Below, in pieces: positions 26,080 to 34,800 of a stretch of 64,000 bases of DNA. Source of the stretch: RGIG3159 sp034927685 (lineage in GTDB: Bacteria; Bacillota; Clostridia; Oscillospirales; Oscillospiraceae); assembly GCA_034927685.1 (NCBI GenBank), contig JAYFPO010000023.1:186001-250000 (forward strand), written 5' to 3'. How positions within the stretch are numbered: the first letter of the stretch is position 1; each line of letters starts with the position of its first letter. The notes under the pieces were generated by a model that was given only the letters and a program-made list of their open reading frames with translations, was not told where the DNA came from and made no database searches. The position numbers and the translations under genes are program-made.

Positions 26080-26955
26080 ATGTCCGTACAGTTTTTTAAA
26101 TCGCAGCTCCGGCTGCTGCAGGGCCACGCAGAGGACGAGCCGATCACCACCGCGCGCAAGGAGCAGGACCTCGTCGGTACGCTGCTGCAGTGGGGCAATC
26201 ACGCCAGCGTTCGCTTTGCGGACATGGAATTTGAAAACTTTCGCGCCGCCATGGCCGAGCCGGTGGAGAAACACGGCGGCGGCATGGCGCTCTACCTGCA
26301 CGGCGGCGGTTACGTCTGCGGCGACCTCAGCTACGCCAAGGGCTTCGGCTCTGTGCTCTGCCGGGAGGCCGGCATCCAGGTGCTCTGCCCCGCTTACCGG
26401 CTTGCGCCGGAATTCCCCTTCCCCGCCGCGCTGGACGATGCCGTGACGGCCTACCGATACCTTCTGAATCTGGCTCCCGCCGAGAAAATCGTCGTCATTG
26501 GGGAATCTGCCGGCGGCGGTCTGTTGCTGTCTCTCTGCCTGGAGGCAAAGCGCCTCGGCCTGCCGCAGCCTGCCGGCCTCGTGTGCATGTCCCCTTGGAC
26601 CGACCTGACCGGCTCCGGCGCTTCCTACGCGGAAAATGAATCTGTGGACCCCTCCATGACGCGCGCGCGGCTACAGCGCTATGCTGCCTACTACAGCGAC
26701 AATTTGCAAAATCCGCTGGTCTCGCCGCTCTTCGGTGACCTGACCGGCCTGCCGGATACGCTGATCTTCGCCGGAAGCCTGGAAATCATGCTGGACGACG
26801 CTCGGGGACTCCATGAGGCCCTGCAAAAAGCCGGTTGCCGGTCTGAAATGACCATCGCACCGGACATGTGGCACGGCTATGTGCTCTACGGTTTTAAGGA
26901 GCGGCAGGAGGACATGGACCGCATCTGCCGCTTTATCCGGGAGCAGACAACATGA
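26080..26955 (+). CDS. Alpha/beta hydrolase, hormone-sensitive-lipase family
   Basis: 291 aa esterase/lipase-like enzyme. LYLHGGGYVCGD is the HGGG oxyanion motif of the HSL family, IGESAGGGLLLSL contains the catalytic Ser (GxSxG), DTLIFAGSLEIMLDD supplies the acid residue, and MWHGYVLY the catalytic His. No signal peptide. Start ATG 26080 follows GGAGG by 5 nt. It overlaps the next gene by 4 nt (ATGA), so hydrolase and acyltransferase are made together; an ester product or substrate is likely shared. Confidence 0.92.
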   Translation: MSVQFFKSQLRLLQGHAEDEPITTARKEQDLVGTLLQWGNHASVRFADMEFENFRAAMAEPVEKHGGGMALYLHGGGYVCGDLSYAKGFGSVLCREAGIQVLCPAYRLAPEFPFPAALDDAVTAYRYLLNLAPAEKIVVIGESAGGGLLLSLCLEAKRLGLPQPAGLVCMSPWTDLTGSGASYAENESVDPSMTRARLQRYAAYYSDNLQNPLVSPLFGDLTGLPDTLIFAGSLEIMLDDARGLHEALQKAGCRSEMTIAPDMWHGYVLYGFKERQEDMDRICRFIREQTT

Positions 26956-28220
26956 GCCGCAGTTGGTTTCGGCTGGACAACGCGGCGCTGATCTTCCCCG
27001 CTGTGCGCGGACACAACTGGACCAATGTGTTCCGGGAGTCGATCACCCTGACGGAACCAGTGGACCCGGTGCTGCTGCAGCAGGCCGTGGAGGACCTGAT
27101 GCCCCGGTTTCCCTCTCTGTACGTCCGGCTGCGGAGTGGGGCGTTTTGGTACTTTTTGGAGTCAGTCCGGCAGCCGCCGACCGTGCGGCAGGATTTTGCC
27201 TACCCGCTGACCCACATGGCCGTGCGGGAGCTGCATACCTGCTGCATTCGGATTTTTTATCACAACAACCGCGTCGCGGTGGAGTTTTTTCACTCGCTGA
27301 CCGACGGCTCCGGCGCGCTCGTGTATCTGAAAACGCTGACGGCCCGCTATCTTTCTCTCCGCTATCAGCTTGAAATTCCCGCCGACTGCGGCGTGCTTGA
27401 CTTCCGCCAGCCGCCGAGCAGGGAGGAACTGGAGGACAGCTTTCTGCGCTACAGTGGCCGGGTCGCGCTCAGTCGCCGGGAGCAAAACGCCTACCAACTC
27501 CGCGGTACCCGGGAGCACGACGGTTTTCTCCACCTCGTCACCGGCATTCTGGAAACAAAGGCGCTGGTGGACACCGCCCATCAGTACCACGCCACCGTTA
27601 CCGCATTTCTCGCCGCCGTCATGACGCAGGCAATTTTGGATATTCAGCGGGAGCGCCACTACCTCGGCCGGAAAAAGCCGGTGAAGATCACGATTCCGGT
27701 CAACCTCCGGCGGCTCTACGGCAGCGGAACGCTCCGCAACTTCGCGCTGACCATCAATCCGGGCATCGACCCCATGCTGGGCCGTTATTCGCTCGCCGAG
27801 CTCTGCCAGATCTACACCCATCAGTTGGCGCTGGAGGCCACGCCGCAGCTCATGGCCTCGCGCATCGCCGCCAATGTCATGCCGCAGCGGCTTCCTCTGA
27901 TGAAGATTGCGCCGCTCGGCGTCAAAAATCTGGTCATGCGCGGCGTCTATGCCGCCATCGGCGAGCGAAAGGGCTGCCTCAACATCTCCAACCTGGGCAG
28001 TTCTTCGGTGCCAGAGGCCATGCGCCCCTATGTGGCACGGCTGGAATTTATTATCGGGGTACAAAAAACCTATCCCAATAACTGCTCGGTGGCCTCCTGC
28101 GGCGACGTCACCTGCATCAACATGATTCGCAACATTGAGGAGCCGACCCTCGAGCGGAATTTTTTCTCCCATTTGGTGGAACTGGGTATTCCCGTCACCA
28201 TTGAAAGCAACGAAAGGTGA
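26952..28220 (+). CDS. Condensation-fold acyltransferase (alcohol acetyltransferase-like)
   Basis: 422 aa in the CoA-dependent acyltransferase superfamily that includes alcohol acetyltransferases, PapA-type enzymes and NRPS condensation domains. The active-site motif is FFHSLTDGSGA, the HxxxDG signature with His as base. A second block, VKITIPVNLRRLYGSGTLRNF, matches the superfamily's PVNLR region; the DFGWG-type block is not conserved. It is a stand-alone enzyme, not an NRPS module. Acceptor and acyl donor are unknown; neighbours are an HSL-family hydrolase and a zinc-ribbon membrane protein. Confidence 0.82.
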   Translation: MSRSWFRLDNAALIFPAVRGHNWTNVFRESITLTEPVDPVLLQQAVEDLMPRFPSLYVRLRSGAFWYFLESVRQPPTVRQDFAYPLTHMAVRELHTCCIRIFYHNNRVAVEFFHSLTDGSGALVYLKTLTARYLSLRYQLEIPADCGVLDFRQPPSREELEDSFLRYSGRVALSRREQNAYQLRGTREHDGFLHLVTGILETKALVDTAHQYHATVTAFLAAVMTQAILDIQRERHYLGRKKPVKITIPVNLRRLYGSGTLRNFALTINPGIDPMLGRYSLAELCQIYTHQLALEATPQLMASRIAANVMPQRLPLMKIAPLGVKNLVMRGVYAAIGERKGCLNISNLGSSSVPEAMRPYVARLEFIIGVQKTYPNNCSVASCGDVTCINMIRNIEEPTLERNFFSHLVELGIPVTIESNER

Positions 28221-28224
28221 GCCT

Positions 28225-28917
28225 ATGTACTGTGTAAAATGCGGCGTCCGGCTGGACGACGGTCTGGAGCGCTGTCCGCTCTGCGGCACGCCGGTCTGGC
28301 GGCCCGACCAGGAGGAGCCGGAGGCGGAAAGAAAATATTCCGGTCTCTACCCGGAAAAGGTGCGCAACGCGCGGCTGGCCGGGACGGCCTTTCTGACCGC
28401 CCTGCTGGCGATGGCCGCCCTTGTCTCCCTGCAAATCTGCCTGAAGGTCTACGGCGGCATAGCCTGGTCCGGCTACGCCATGCTGGGCATCGCGCTGTTT
28501 TATACCATCGTTGTACTGCCCGGCTGGTTTCGCCACCCGAATCCCATGATTCTGATGCCAGTTGACCACGCGGCGGTGGCCGGCTATCTGCTCTATATCT
28601 GCCTCGTTACCGGCGGACGCTGGTTCCTCTCCTTCGCGTTTCCGGTGGTAGGGCTGTCCTGCCTGCTGCTGACCGGCGTGGTCGCCCTGCTGCGATACCT
28701 GAAAGGCGGACGGCTCTATATCATCGGCGGCAGCGTCATTGTGGCCGGTGGCTTCGCGATTTTGCTGGAATTTTTCCAGCACATCACCTTTGGCTCCAAA
28801 ATGTTCACCTGGTCCCTCTACGTCGTGAGCGCCTGTTTCTTCTTCGGCATGTTTTTGATCGTCTCCGGCTTCATCCGCCCCCTGCGCGAGTATCTGGAGC
28901 GGCGGTTTTTCCTCTGA
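28225..28917 (+). CDS. DUF6320-type zinc-ribbon membrane protein
   Basis: 230 aa. The N-terminus MYCVKCGVRLDDGLERCPLCGTPV is a zinc ribbon with two CxxC pairs. It is followed by a charged linker and six to seven hydrophobic segments. Family role unknown, but this same trio (hydrolase, acyltransferase, zinc-ribbon membrane protein) recurs in Clostridia as far as I recall. Start ATG 28225 lies 4 nt after the previous stop, with AAAGGTGAG inside that gene's end. Confidence 0.8.
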   Translation: MYCVKCGVRLDDGLERCPLCGTPVWRPDQEEPEAERKYSGLYPEKVRNARLAGTAFLTALLAMAALVSLQICLKVYGGIAWSGYAMLGIALFYTIVVLPGWFRHPNPMILMPVDHAAVAGYLLYICLVTGGRWFLSFAFPVVGLSCLLLTGVVALLRYLKGGRLYIIGGSVIVAGGFAILLEFFQHITFGSKMFTWSLYVVSACFFFGMFLIVSGFIRPLREYLERRFFL

Positions 28918-28923
28918 TTTGAA

Positions 28924-28965
28924 CTACGGTGCGCTGCAAAATTACCATTTTGCAGCGCACCGTAG
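28924..28965. terminator. Long bidirectional terminator hairpin
   Basis: Perfect 19-bp stem (CTACGGTGCGCTGCAAAAT and complement) with loop TACC between the converging DUF6320 and M20 genes. Confidence 0.8.
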
Positions 28966-28967
28966 CT

Positions 28968-30152
28968 TTATTTCAGCAGCCGCAGGACGTTTTCCACCTG
29001 TATGGCGATGCCAATGGGGATGCAGCCGTCATCCACGTCGAACTGGCAGCTATGGGCAACCAGGCGGGGCGATTCCAGTGACGGACGGCAGCCCAAGTGA
29101 AAGAAGCAAGCGGGCCGCGCCGCCGCGAAATAGGAGAAATCCTCCACGCCCATAGAGGGTGCCGGAAGCTCCACCACGTTTTCCTCGCCCAACAGCGACC
29201 GGCAGGCGGCACGGACCACGTCCACCACCGCATCCGTATTGATCAGAGGGCCGTAGCTCTCCTGCATCGCCAGCTCCGCGCGGCCACCCAGCATGGCCGC
29301 CGTCTGCTCCGCGATGGTCCGAACCCGATCCCGCACATACAGCCGGGTATTTTGATCCAGCGTTCGGAGGATTCCCGTCAACTCAACCCGGTCCGCCACC
29401 TGATTAAGCACGTTGCCGCCATGGATGGTGCCGAAGGTGCAGACCGCCGCGTCCGTGGCGGCCACGTTTCTGCTGACCACCGATTGCAGATTATTCAGAA
29501 TCGCGGCGGCAATCAGGATCGCGTCCACGCCCTCGTCTGGGTGCGCGCCATGGCAGGATTTCCCAAATACCCGCAAATCCAGCATATCGGAAGCCGCATA
29601 CATTTTTCCGTTTTTTACCCCGATCTGGCCCGTCAGCAGACCGGAGTCCACATGCAGCCCCAACACGCAGTCCACATGCGGGTTTTCCAGGCAGCCCGCC
29701 GCGATCATCCGGGCCGCGCCGCCGATGGTTTCCTCCGCAGGCTGAAACAGCAGCTTCACGCTCCCGTGCAGCCGCTCCCGCATGGCAGAGAGCATTCTGG
29801 CCGTACCGAGCAAAATCGCCGTGTGGGCGTCGTGCCCGCAGGCATGCATCACGCCGGGTACGCGGGACGCATAGGGAAGCTCCGGGTTCTCCTCCTGGAT
29901 GGGCAGCGCATCCATGTCCGCCCGCAGACCAACCGTCGGGCCGTCCTGCGCGCCGCGCAGCAGGCCGACGACACCGGTTCCGGCGATCCTTTTTTCATAG
30001 GGAATTCCGAGTCTTTCCAGCTCGCCGCAGATCAGCTCCATGGTGCCGAATTCCCGCTCCGACAGCTCCGGGTTCTGGTGAAGCCGCCGCCGCAGAGCAA
30101 TGGCATCCACGCCAATGCCAAGTGCTCGAATCTGTTCCAGACGTTCCGACAT
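28968..30152 (-). CDS. M20 family amidohydrolase / N-acyl amino acid hydrolase
   Basis: 394 aa metal-dependent hydrolase of the M20D type (hippurate hydrolase, N-acetyl-amino acid and IAA-amide hydrolases). GLRADMDALPIQEENPELPYAS, MHACGHDAHTAILLG and LLFQPAEETIGGAARMI carry the metal ligands and catalytic Glu; SCHGAHPDEGVDA belongs to the lid/dimerisation domain. Start ATG 30152 follows GGAGGG. A second M20D enzyme begins the operon at 63885. Natural substrate unknown; monocistronic. Confidence 0.88.
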   Translation of the reverse strand: MSERLEQIRALGIGVDAIALRRRLHQNPELSEREFGTMELICGELERLGIPYEKRIAGTGVVGLLRGAQDGPTVGLRADMDALPIQEENPELPYASRVPGVMHACGHDAHTAILLGTARMLSAMRERLHGSVKLLFQPAEETIGGAARMIAAGCLENPHVDCVLGLHVDSGLLTGQIGVKNGKMYAASDMLDLRVFGKSCHGAHPDEGVDAILIAAAILNNLQSVVSRNVAATDAAVCTFGTIHGGNVLNQVADRVELTGILRTLDQNTRLYVRDRVRTIAEQTAAMLGGRAELAMQESYGPLINTDAVVDVVRAACRSLLGEENVVELPAPSMGVEDFSYFAAARPACFFHLGCRPSLESPRLVAHSCQFDVDDGCIPIGIAIQVENVLRLLK

Positions 30153-30182
30153 ATTGTTCCCTCCGTCCATGCCGCGCAGCAA

Positions 30183-30223
30183 GGCGGGCACATTTCTGTT
30201 ATTTTACCAGAAATGTGCCCGCC
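30183..30223. terminator. Long hairpin between GT2 and M20 genes
   Basis: 16-bp perfect stem GGCGGGCACATTTCTG with its complement and a 9-nt loop. It probably ends the glycosyltransferase transcript, which runs leftward through the otherwise empty 30224-30417 stretch. In that stretch I see no gene; a short run of T/A lies at 30243-30250. Confidence 0.55.
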
Positions 30224-30417
30224 TGTTAAGTATGCGGCGCGCTTTTTTTTCAGAAAATCCGCCATGATCCTATCTCTCACCGGTAAATCAGGTCTGCGGA
30301 AAAATTCTTGTCCTGGAAGGCCGAGAAAAAACGCGGGCGGAGGCTCGCCGACGAGGAGAACCCGGCAGGACGGGAAAGGAACGGAAACGGCGTCCGCTCT
30401 TTCGTGAGATCGCAGGA

Positions 30418-31674
30418 TCACTCCCCGGAGGCCATCCGGCCGACTGGGACCGCAACCGTGTGCGCAATGGGCTGCCACTGGAATTTCCGAAACAACGCAC
30501 TGATCGTAATTGGTATGTAGGTCATCATAAACAGAGGAAAGGTGAAGAGATACAAAATCTTCTGCGAAGTCCCGGCATCGATTCGCTTCCACTCCGAAAC
30601 GGTGGTCAGCAAGCCGACCGCCCACAGAGAGCCATAGGCGCCAAGCAAAGACTCGAGCAGGAACTGCGGCAGCATCGCCCAGCCGGCCCAGAGTACCGTA
30701 GTCGTCAGGGTAAGTGCCATGACCGCAAAGGAAACCACATAGCCCCAGAAAGAAAGCGTCGCCATTTCAAAGCTGGCGTAGCCTGTCCGGCCGCCCCGCG
30801 CCATGCCGCACAGCATATCCCAGCTACAGCGGCGCGCAATTTGCATTCCACCCTGAACCCAGCGGGTTCGTTGCCGCCAGGACTGGCGAAAAGAGGACGG
30901 CTGCTCATCGTAGAGTATGGCGCCCGGGCAGTAGCCGATTCTGGCGCCGCGCGTCGCGCACCAGGTATTGAATTCATTGTCCTCCGTCAGCGTGAAGAAG
31001 TGCCAGCCGCCGCAGCGGTCCAGCAGCGCCCGCGTAAAGCCGAAGCCCGTACCGCTGACGGCGCAGGTGGTCCCCAGCAGCATCCGGGCCTGGTTCAGAT
31101 GAACGCATTCGTGAAGAAACCACAGGGCATAACCGGCGGAAATCCAGTTGTCGCTGTAATTTTTGGAGTTCCGGTAGCCACAGAAGGCTTCATAGCCGTC
31201 GCTGCAGGTCCGGTTGATCTCCGTCAGATAGTTGGAACGCAGCAGGTTATCCGCGTCAAACACCAAAAAAGCGTCATAATTCTCGTACTCCCCGCTCTCG
31301 TGAATCCGGTCCAGCAGATAGCGGAGCGCATAGCCCTTGCCGATCTCCGTCCGGTTAAACCGGCGATAGACCCGCGCACCGAGCCGGGCGGCCACCTCTG
31401 CGGTCCGGTCTGTACAGTTATCGGCCACTACATAGGTGGTCACCAGCTCCGCAGGGTAATTCTGCGCCGCAATGCTGTCCAGCAGATAAGGCAGTACCGC
31501 CTCCTCATTCCGCGCGGCAATCAGAATCGCGTAGCGGGTTTTCTTCTCCGGACCGTGCGCCCGCCGCTTTTGAAAGAGGGGCACAAACAGATATACAATC
31601 TGATACAGATAACAGAAACTGAGCGCAGCTGTCAGCATCCGGCAGACGACTCGTAAAATTTCGATGGTATGCAC
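30418..31674 (-). CDS. Membrane-bound family 2 glycosyltransferase
   Basis: 418 aa processive-type GT2. One N-terminal hydrophobic segment (about 13-33), then the catalytic domain: ILIAARNEEAVLPYLLDSI, YDAFLVFDADN (DxD metal motif), LTEDNEFNTW (ED acid) and SWRQRTRWVQGGM (Q/RxxRW), followed by three C-terminal membrane helices. This is the layout of chitin/hyaluronan/cellulose-type synthases and of polysaccharide GTs. GGAGG (31688-31684) fits GTG 31674 or TTG 31677 as start; the frame remains open to 31794 without a ribosome site. It lies directly downstream of the BspA-like surface-protein gene; a role in surface glycan assembly is plausible. Confidence 0.85.
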   Translation of the reverse strand: MHTIEILRVVCRMLTAALSFCYLYQIVYLFVPLFQKRRAHGPEKKTRYAILIAARNEEAVLPYLLDSIAAQNYPAELVTTYVVADNCTDRTAEVAARLGARVYRRFNRTEIGKGYALRYLLDRIHESGEYENYDAFLVFDADNLLRSNYLTEINRTCSDGYEAFCGYRNSKNYSDNWISAGYALWFLHECVHLNQARMLLGTTCAVSGTGFGFTRALLDRCGGWHFFTLTEDNEFNTWCATRGARIGYCPGAILYDEQPSSFRQSWRQRTRWVQGGMQIARRCSWDMLCGMARGGRTGYASFEMATLSFWGYVVSFAVMALTLTTTVLWAGWAMLPQFLLESLLGAYGSLWAVGLLTTVSEWKRIDAGTSQKILYLFTFPLFMMTYIPITISALFRKFQWQPIAHTVAVPVGRMASGE

Positions 31675-31898
31675 CAACCGTACCTCCCTTGTCCATTTTC
31701 CTGGTTTCAGCATACCCGCTGCAAAATAAAGAAACAAGGAGGGAAGTCTATAAGTTTTTCTTAAGAAAGCGGTATCTACAACTGTATCGGACACCGTTTC
31801 GCAACGGGAAACAGGACTGTTTGGGAGAAGTTTTGCAATTTTGACTGAAGTGTGGCCCGGGAACTGTGTCTATTCATACATTTGTGTTGGTTGGTTGG

Positions 31899-34800
31899 TC
31901 AGCTGACCATACGGCCGCTGTCGCCGCCCTGGAAGTAATGCTGCTCACCGCCGATGGTCTGCCAGCCGGTCAGCATGCAGCAGCTGGGCGATGCGTTAAA
32001 GCAGAAATATCCGTCGCTCTCCGCCACATATTGCAGCCCGGTGAGGGCATGGCCATCGGCCGGGTCCAGATAGAACCACGCGCCGCCAAGCTTCTGCCAA
32101 CCGGTCAGCGCCTGGCCGTCTGCCTGGAAGTAGTACCAGCTGCTGCCGAGTTCCTGCCAACCGGTCAGCGTCCGGCCGCTGTCGCCGCCACGGAAGTAGT
32201 ATTGCTTGCCGTGGATGGTCTGCCAACCGGTCATCATCCGGCAGCTGGGCGATGCGTTAAAATAGAAATATCCGTCGCTCTCCGCCACATATTGCAGCCC
32301 GGTGTAAGCATGGCCGTCGGCCGGGTCCAGATAGAACCACGCGCCGCCAAGCTTCTGCCATCCGGTCAGCATCTGGCCGTTTGCCTGGAAGTAGTACCAG
32401 TTGCTGCCGAGTTCCTGCCAGCCTGTGAGCATGCGACCGCTGTCGCCGCCACGGAAGTAATACTGTTTTCCGCCGATGGTCTGCCAGCCGGTCACCATGC
32501 TGCAGCTGGGCGATGCGTTAAAGCAGAAATATCCGTCGCTCTCCGCCACATATTGCAGCCCGGTGTAAGCGTGGCCGTCGGCCGGGTCCAGATAGCACCA
32601 GGAGCCGTCAAGCTTCTGCCAGCCGGTCAGCATTTGCCCGTCTGCCCCCTCGAAGTAATACGTTTTTCCGCCGATGGTCTGCCAGCCGGTCAGCATTCGC
32701 CCGTGTGACCCCCCGAAGTAATACTGTTTTCCGTCGATGGTCTGCCAGCCGGTCAGCGTCTGGCAGCTGGGCGACGCGCTAAAGAAGTAATATCCGTCGC
32801 TCTCCGCCACATATTGCAGCCCGGTGAGGGCGTGGCCGTCGGCAGGGTCCAGATAGAACCAGGAGTCGCCAAACCACTGCCAGCCGGTCTTCATTTGCCC
32901 GTCTGGTGCCGTGAAGTAATACTGTTTTCCGTCGATGGTCTGCAAGCCGAACCGCCTCTGGCCGTCTGCCCAGAAGTAGTACCAGTAACTGTCGATTTCA
33001 TGCCAGCCTGAGGTTACCGTTACCGTACATGTGGCAGTTTTTCCGTTTCTTGTCGTTGCCGTGATAATCGCGCTGCCGGGGTCTCTCGCCGTCACGACTC
33101 CTCCTGACACTGTAGCCACCGCACTGTTGCTGGTACTCCATGTGACATCCTGATGGGAAGCATCCTCCGGTAAAACCGTCGCCTCCAGTGTTTCACGGTC
33201 ATGTGGCGCCAGTGTGAGCACAGTCTTGTTCAGCGCAACGCTCTGCGCCAGCACCTGCTGATCCACAAAGACTTTGCCGGCACGATTGGCATAGGTTTCA
33301 GCGTATGTACCGCCAATGCCATAGATGAAGGTCAAGTTTGTGGATAAGAACGCATCATTAGAAATGGAGGTGACTCCCATGCCGATCGTCACGCTTGTGA
33401 GCATTCTGCAGTCCTCGAACGCAGCTTCGCTAATGCTCCTCACTCCCGCTGGTATGGCATAGCTCGCAATTATATTGTCAGCGGGGTGCCGGATCAGAAC
33501 GGTTTTATCCTTGTTGTAAAGGACACCATCTGCATCGCTGCTGTATTTGGTGTTCCCGGGCGAGACCGTAAAACTCGTGAGTGAGTGGCAGCCATAAAAT
33601 ACGTAACTTCCGATCCAGCTTACGCTATCCGGTATTGTCACGCTCGTGAGTGCACTACAAGTTTGAAACGCATAATCTCCAATGATCGTCACGCTGCTCC
33701 CTATTGTTACGTTTTTGAGTGAATCGCAGCTTTCAAACGCACTATTTCCAATGATCGTCACGTTATCCGGTATTGTCACGCTCGTAAGCGAACTGCAGCC
33801 TCTAAATGCGTTACTTCCGATGCTCGTTACGCTCCCTGGAATCGTCACGCTCGTGAGTGCGTTGCAATCCTCAAACGTATCATATCCAATTTCTGTCGTT
33901 CCATCCGGTATTGTCACGCTCGTAAGCGAACTGCAGCCTTTAAACGCACAACATCCAATGCTCGTCACGCTATCCGGTATCGTTACATTTGTGAGCGCGC
34001 TGCAACTTATAAACGCAAAATCTCCAATGCTCGTCACGCTATCTGGTATCGTTACATCTGTGAGTGAACAGCAGCCTTGAAATGCGTATTTTCCGATGCT
34101 CGTTACGCTCTCTGGAATCGTCACGCTCGTGAGTGAGTTGCAAGCCCCGAACATATTATCTCCAATTTCTGTCGTTCCATCTGGTATTGTCACGCTCGTA
34201 AGCTTATTGCAGCCTCTAAATGCGCCTTGTCCGATGCTCGTTACGCTCTCTGGAATCGTCACGCTCGCAAGCGAGACGCAGCCTCCGAATGCGTTACTTC
34301 CGATGCTCGTTACGCTCTCTGGAATCGTCACGCTCGTGAGTGCGTCGCAATTTGAGAACGCATAAGAGCCAACGCTCGTCACCCCGGCAGCAATTGTCAC
34401 AGTCTTGATTTTGGATCTAAATGCGCCCCATAAGGATGTGGATCCCAAATTGTACATTGCACCGGAGCCTTCTATGACGAGCTCGCTGCCTCTACGCATC
34501 GCCCATGTCACTGCTTCACCGCAGCGATCTGGCGTAAAATGCAGTAACGCATTGTTAAACTGGTCTTTGTTGTCGAGAACTCCGCGTCCAGTCCAATCCA
34601 TAATTGGCCCCGCGAAATACACATTTTCCAGCGCGCCGCAATTTTGGAATAAATTCAAATTTGATACGCTCTTCACGCCGCTTCCAATCGTCACGCTTGT
34701 AAGCGCGCTGCAATCTTGGAATGCATTGTTTTGGATGCTTGTCACGCTATTTGGTATCGTCACGCTTGTAAGCGCGCTGCATCCTTCAAACGCATGATGT

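Noticed and set aside
31866..32708. Plus-strand open frame with internal repeats, opposite the adhesin
   Set aside because: Antisense shadow of the wall-binding repeats; no ribosome site and no family resemblance.
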